NCBI RefSeq assembly: GCF_040784935.1
Contig: NZ_CP160680.1
Location: 983,501-1,047,500 of the forward strand
Source of the DNA: Lewinella sp. LCG006
GTDB taxonomy: Bacteria; Bacteroidota; Bacteroidia; Chitinophagales; Saprospiraceae
Direction of reading: 5' to 3'
DNA length: 64,000 nucleotides
The notes under the pieces are model-generated. The model was not told the origin of the DNA and made no database searches. It worked only from the letters and a program-made list of their open reading frames with translations. Both the position numbers and the translations under genes were made by a program. This document shows positions 61,163 to 64,000 of this stretch, piece after piece. Each line of letters opens with the position of its first letter. Positions within the stretch are counted from its first letter, which is position 1.

Positions 61163-63403
61163 TTACCTTAACAAGACCACATCGCCCCTTTCGGTAGCCT
61201 CTCTGGCAATTCCGTTTTCATTTACGGTGTACCGAATCATCCATACATAAGCTCCCTGACGTGCCAAATCTCCCTTGATTCTTCCATCCCAACCAAGGCT
61301 AGGGTTTGTTGAGAAGAAAACCTGGTTGCCCCAACGATCAAATATTTGCATCTCGTAAGCATCCAAGACGCAGGGACTTTGGGGAAATAGTCGATCATTT
61401 ACGCCATCGTTATCCGGACTGAAGACATTGGGCATGTAGACCTTACAAATTTCGCACTCCGCAATTTGGATGGTATCAACAAGCGTTTCACAAATAGAAG
61501 TAACGGTAATGCTATAATCTCCAGGACCGAAGATCAAGCGACGTCCTTCTTTTTCACCATTTTCCCATTGATAATCAGCGGCTACTTCGGTGCGTGCATC
61601 TAAAATAAATGGGTCTTCCGGACAAAGAAAGGTGTCACGTCCTAAATCTGTCGTGATAGGCAACAGGTAGTCAATCACCACAGAATCCACCAAATCATTA
61701 CAAGCGGTCGAGATCGTTACCCGGTAAGTATCTGGAGAAGTTACCATCAGGCGGTCTTCCATGCTTCCATCCTGCCATATATAGGTGGCACCGGGAATCC
61801 CTGGCTCAAGCAGCAGGCTATCATTGGGGCACAAAACGAGGTCTTCGCCTAAATCAAGCATAGGATCAACAAGAAAAATAGAAGAAAAGTCAGCTTCGTA
61901 AACTTCACAAATGGTTGTTACGGTAAGTGAAAAACTTCCATCACCTGTGATATTGCGCTGAGCGAGGGTACTGCCATCCGACCACTGGTAGGATGCAAAT
62001 GGGCGTTCTACATCAATGGCAAGCGTATCTCCCAAACAGAGCACATATTCACTGGCGAGATTAAGATTAAGGGGTGGCACATAAGTGATATTGATTGCTT
62101 CTTCTACGGTACCACAACCATTTTCAACGGTTACTGCATAATCTCCTGTTGTATTTACAGTGTAGGTTGTTGCGCTACTGCCATCCTGCCAAGTGTAAAA
62201 GGCAATGCCATTATCAGCATCCAACAAGGGTGTTGTTCCTGGGCAAATAACTTGATCGGCACCAAAATCAACCGTTGGTGGAAATTGCTGAACAAAAACA
62301 TCAATAGCATCATCCCCAAAACCACAATCATCGGTTACTGTGACACTGTAGATACCTTCGTTGGTTACCGTAAGGGTAGGTCCAGTAGAGCCGTCTTCCC
62401 AAAGAAAAGTATTTCCCCCACCTGATGCATCCAAAACAAGTTCATCTCCAGCGCAGACCAAACTGGTATCTCTACCAATGTCTATGATCACCGGAATCGG
62501 AACATCTACCGTAAAATTAAAAACGAAAGGTGCTGCCTGATTATCGCAAAGATCAAGTAAATCCATAGGGCCTGTAGGGTTGATTGTCAGGGTATAATCT
62601 CCCATGGATTGGATAGGAGGATTAATGGTCAGTAGGAAAGATTTAGCCTGACTACTTCCCGAGGCACAATCGGTGGAATTGGCATCAATGGTATAAGGCC
62701 CGCCGGGGCCATCCAACTGGAATGCTGCATCATTGATACTGTTACATTGCAAGAATTCATTGAACGCAATATCAATGGTAGCATCACCGCAACTTTGTGG
62801 TAACTGGCTAATCTCTTCTACAAGAGGTGGTGATTGGTCAAAGACCCCAAGGCCTGTGCTTTCGCTAAAATCCAGGCTATAACCATCATTTGACCCCGTC
62901 CAGTTACTAACCATCAAGACGTAGGTATTCCCGGCCGTCATAGGGACCAATGCATTGATTGGACCAGTACCTCCACAACCTCCTGGCACCCAATTGCCCG
63001 TTCCGCTAGCGGAGCAGCCCGTCGCTCCGTGACAGCCGCTGCCGCCCGCAGCATTACAACTCACCAAGTTTGCTGCTGTAAGGTCATTACAATCACCATT
63101 GGTAAGGTCAAAAAGGGCCCAATCATAATCATCATTGAGATTATTGGGCGTAATTAAAAAGCCTAGCATCCCATTTTCGTTGGCCGTAAAAACGTACCAG
63201 ATGGAGTTTAGCTCTCCGGCTGTACAAGTTTCTCCATTGATTATTTCGTTGCCAATATTACCATCTCCCGACGGAGATTGGCTTTCGGAGTATACATCCT
63301 GACAGACAGGTACTGCTCCGAGACAATCTTGAATGGTTGGTTGAGCAATGAGCAAAGAGGACATGCTACTCCATAAAAAGAGCAGTGTAAGCTTAATTTT
63401 CAT
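61163..63403 (-). CDS. Large T9SS type B secreted protein
   Basis: 746 residues from MKIKLTLLFLWSSMSSLLIAQ; 25 upstream codons are rejected. The N-terminal ~170 residues form a Bacteroidota secreted domain (QDCLGAVPVCQDVYSESQSPSG, SIWYVFTANENGMLGFLITP, YDWALFDLTNGDCND). An Ig-like SbsA-like region follows. Five to six repeats have the pattern D-x-G-x-D-x-x-L-C-P...L-D-A...Y-x-W-Q-D-G-S...Y-x-V-x-V...C (for example VDFGADQVICPGTTPLLDAD then FYTWQDGSSATTYTV). The C-terminus YMPNVFSPDNDGVNDRLFP ... IFDRWGNQVFFS ... YVWMIRYTV is the T9SS type B domain. It is probably a surface protein. Confidence 0.9.
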   Translation of the reverse strand: MKIKLTLLFLWSSMSSLLIAQPTIQDCLGAVPVCQDVYSESQSPSGDGNIGNEIINGETCTAGELNSIWYVFTANENGMLGFLITPNNLNDDYDWALFDLTNGDCNDLTAANLVSCNAAGGSGCHGATGCSASGTGNWVPGGCGGTGPINALVPMTAGNTYVLMVSNWTGSNDGYSLDFSESTGLGVFDQSPPLVEEISQLPQSCGDATIDIAFNEFLQCNSINDAAFQLDGPGGPYTIDANSTDCASGSSQAKSFLLTINPPIQSMGDYTLTINPTGPMDLLDLCDNQAAPFVFNFTVDVPIPVIIDIGRDTSLVCAGDELVLDASGGGNTFLWEDGSTGPTLTVTNEGIYSVTVTDDCGFGDDAIDVFVQQFPPTVDFGADQVICPGTTPLLDADNGIAFYTWQDGSSATTYTVNTTGDYAVTVENGCGTVEEAINITYVPPLNLNLASEYVLCLGDTLAIDVERPFASYQWSDGSTLAQRNITGDGSFSLTVTTICEVYEADFSSIFLVDPMLDLGEDLVLCPNDSLLLEPGIPGATYIWQDGSMEDRLMVTSPDTYRVTISTACNDLVDSVVIDYLLPITTDLGRDTFLCPEDPFILDARTEVAADYQWENGEKEGRRLIFGPGDYSITVTSICETLVDTIQIAECEICKVYMPNVFSPDNDGVNDRLFPQSPCVLDAYEMQIFDRWGNQVFFSTNPSLGWDGRIKGDLARQGAYVWMIRYTVNENGIAREATERGDVVLLR

Positions 63404-63533
63404 ACCTGATTGGATTGTGCATCGCAAATTACTAAGAATACAGGTATCACTCGTGTAAGGTCGCCAAATTGACGTCACTTTAACACAAAAAAAAGAGATT
63501 GTAGCTTAGTTTCTTTTTTGCAAAACGGCGTGC

Positions 63534-64000
63534 TTACAGACGCATTCTCATCCCCAATTGCAGGCCAGTCATCCAATAATTTTGTCTCAAATCATATTCG
63601 GAAGTACTCAGCGCCCGGGGATAAGACTTGAAATAAGGTTCTGCGATCAAGCTGTACCGACTGTGTAAGTTGTAAGCGATGCTCATACCAGCATACCAGG
63701 CAGCCGTTGCTCGTTGTTCAAAAATGGGGATGACATCGCGATCTCCCTGTTGCCCAAATTTTGTAGGTTCTTCCGTGGCTGGAGAATAGATAGTGCCTTT
63801 AGCACCAAAATAAAGATTGAGATAAGCCCCTGCATTTACACCAACCCGAAATTTCCCCCACTGCTGTTCATAGCCCATTAGCAATGGAACTTCAATAAAT
63901 TTCAGTTGGTTGCGGTGCTGTTCTTCGTAAGCTTCCAGGTAGGTTGTATCTACACCGATCACTTCACCATTAGGGCCAAAAAGTGTTGACACGCGCATCT
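63534..64000 (-). CDS. PorT-like outer-membrane beta-barrel protein (5'-truncated by window edge)
   Basis: At least 154 residues; the frame is open at the right edge, and the ATG at 63998 is probably internal. The strand pattern is FIEVPLLMGYEQQWGKFRVGVNAGAYLNLYFGAKG, AAWYAGMSIAYNLHSRYSLIAEPYFKSY and terminal YWMTGLQLGMRMRL. This is the usual signature of Bacteroidota eight-stranded 'outer membrane beta-barrel' (PorT/OmpW-like) proteins, in which L-x-I/V-P-L-L-L-G-Y is conserved. Function is unknown. Confidence 0.75.
   Translation of the reverse strand, partial: MRVSTLFGPNGEVIGVDTTYLEAYEEQHRNQLKFIEVPLLMGYEQQWGKFRVGVNAGAYLNLYFGAKGTIYSPATEEPTKFGQQGDRDVIPIFEQRATAAWYAGMSIAYNLHSRYSLIAEPYFKSYPRALSTSEYDLRQNYWMTGLQLGMRMRL

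Overview
The window is a chromosomal segment of a Bacteroidota bacterium, most likely of the Saprospiria (Lewinella/Haliscomenobacter-like) lineage. The evidence is a fused LpxC-FabZ protein, several large secreted proteins ending in type IX secretion (T9SS) type A or type B sorting domains, a Bacteroidota 'putative porin', DUF6122 and DUF4348-like proteins, and several promoters of the Bacteroidota form (-7 TAnnTTTG, sometimes with a -33 TTG 20 bp upstream). The species is an inference. Both edges cut genes: a DsbD-type protein on the left and an outer-membrane barrel protein on the right.

Layout. 1-2.5 kb: DsbD-like protein and DUF6122 membrane protein. 2.6-4.2 kb: a complete IS4-family element with 17-bp inverted repeats and a 10-bp target duplication. 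4.6-15.2 kb: YgiQ radical-SAM protein, small envelope proteins, RecN, a T9SS cargo protein, a porin and a DUF1877 protein, separated by palindromic and low-complexity intergenic repeats. 15.2-18.3 kb: an AddB-like PD-(D/E)XK nuclease and a zinc-ribbon protein. 18.5-21.5 kb (minus strand): hemC, a NYN/cold-shock RNase-like gene, hemD and a DUF4348-like lipoprotein. 21.6-25.5 kb: the lipid A operon lpxD - lpxC/fabZ - lpxA - ABC ATPase, with overlapping genes.

25.9-34.7 kb is the least familiar part. An isoprenoid-synthase-fold protein that has lost its first aspartate motif is followed by a tightly packed set of five genes: a 1099-residue GHKL-ATPase protein with GAF-like and H-box-like segments, two unrecognised proteins of 298 and 265 residues, a sigma-54-type NtrC-like response regulator and a conserved 178-residue protein. 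I read this as an atypical two-component signalling system whose output is sigma-54-dependent transcription. Two hairpins lie just upstream.

35.2-36.9 kb: an IS1182-family element whose transposase is split at a run of ten A residues. It sits at the centre of a much older imperfect palindrome of about 160 bp. 36.9-46.3 kb: a Ser/Thr-type phosphatase, a minimal MscS channel, initiator tRNA-Met, a T9SS-exported M14 carboxypeptidase, 2Fe-2S ferredoxin, a methyltransferase, a T9SS cargo protein, an alpha/beta hydrolase and a di-haem peroxidase. 46.6-50.3 kb: cobalamin-dependent methionine synthase MetH. 50.3-64 kb: a retropepsin-like protease with PDZ domain, a long helical-repeat protein, a VanW protein, a TonB-C/MORN protein, a YhhN protein, two large T9SS type B proteins, Fe/Mn superoxide dismutase and the truncated barrel protein.

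The main themes are housekeeping (lipid A, haem, methionine, DNA repair), envelope and T9SS cargo, and intergenic DNA rich in palindromes of about 160 bp. Both insertion sequences landed exactly at the centre of such an inverted repeat. No rRNA, CRISPR array, prophage or recognised antiphage island was seen.
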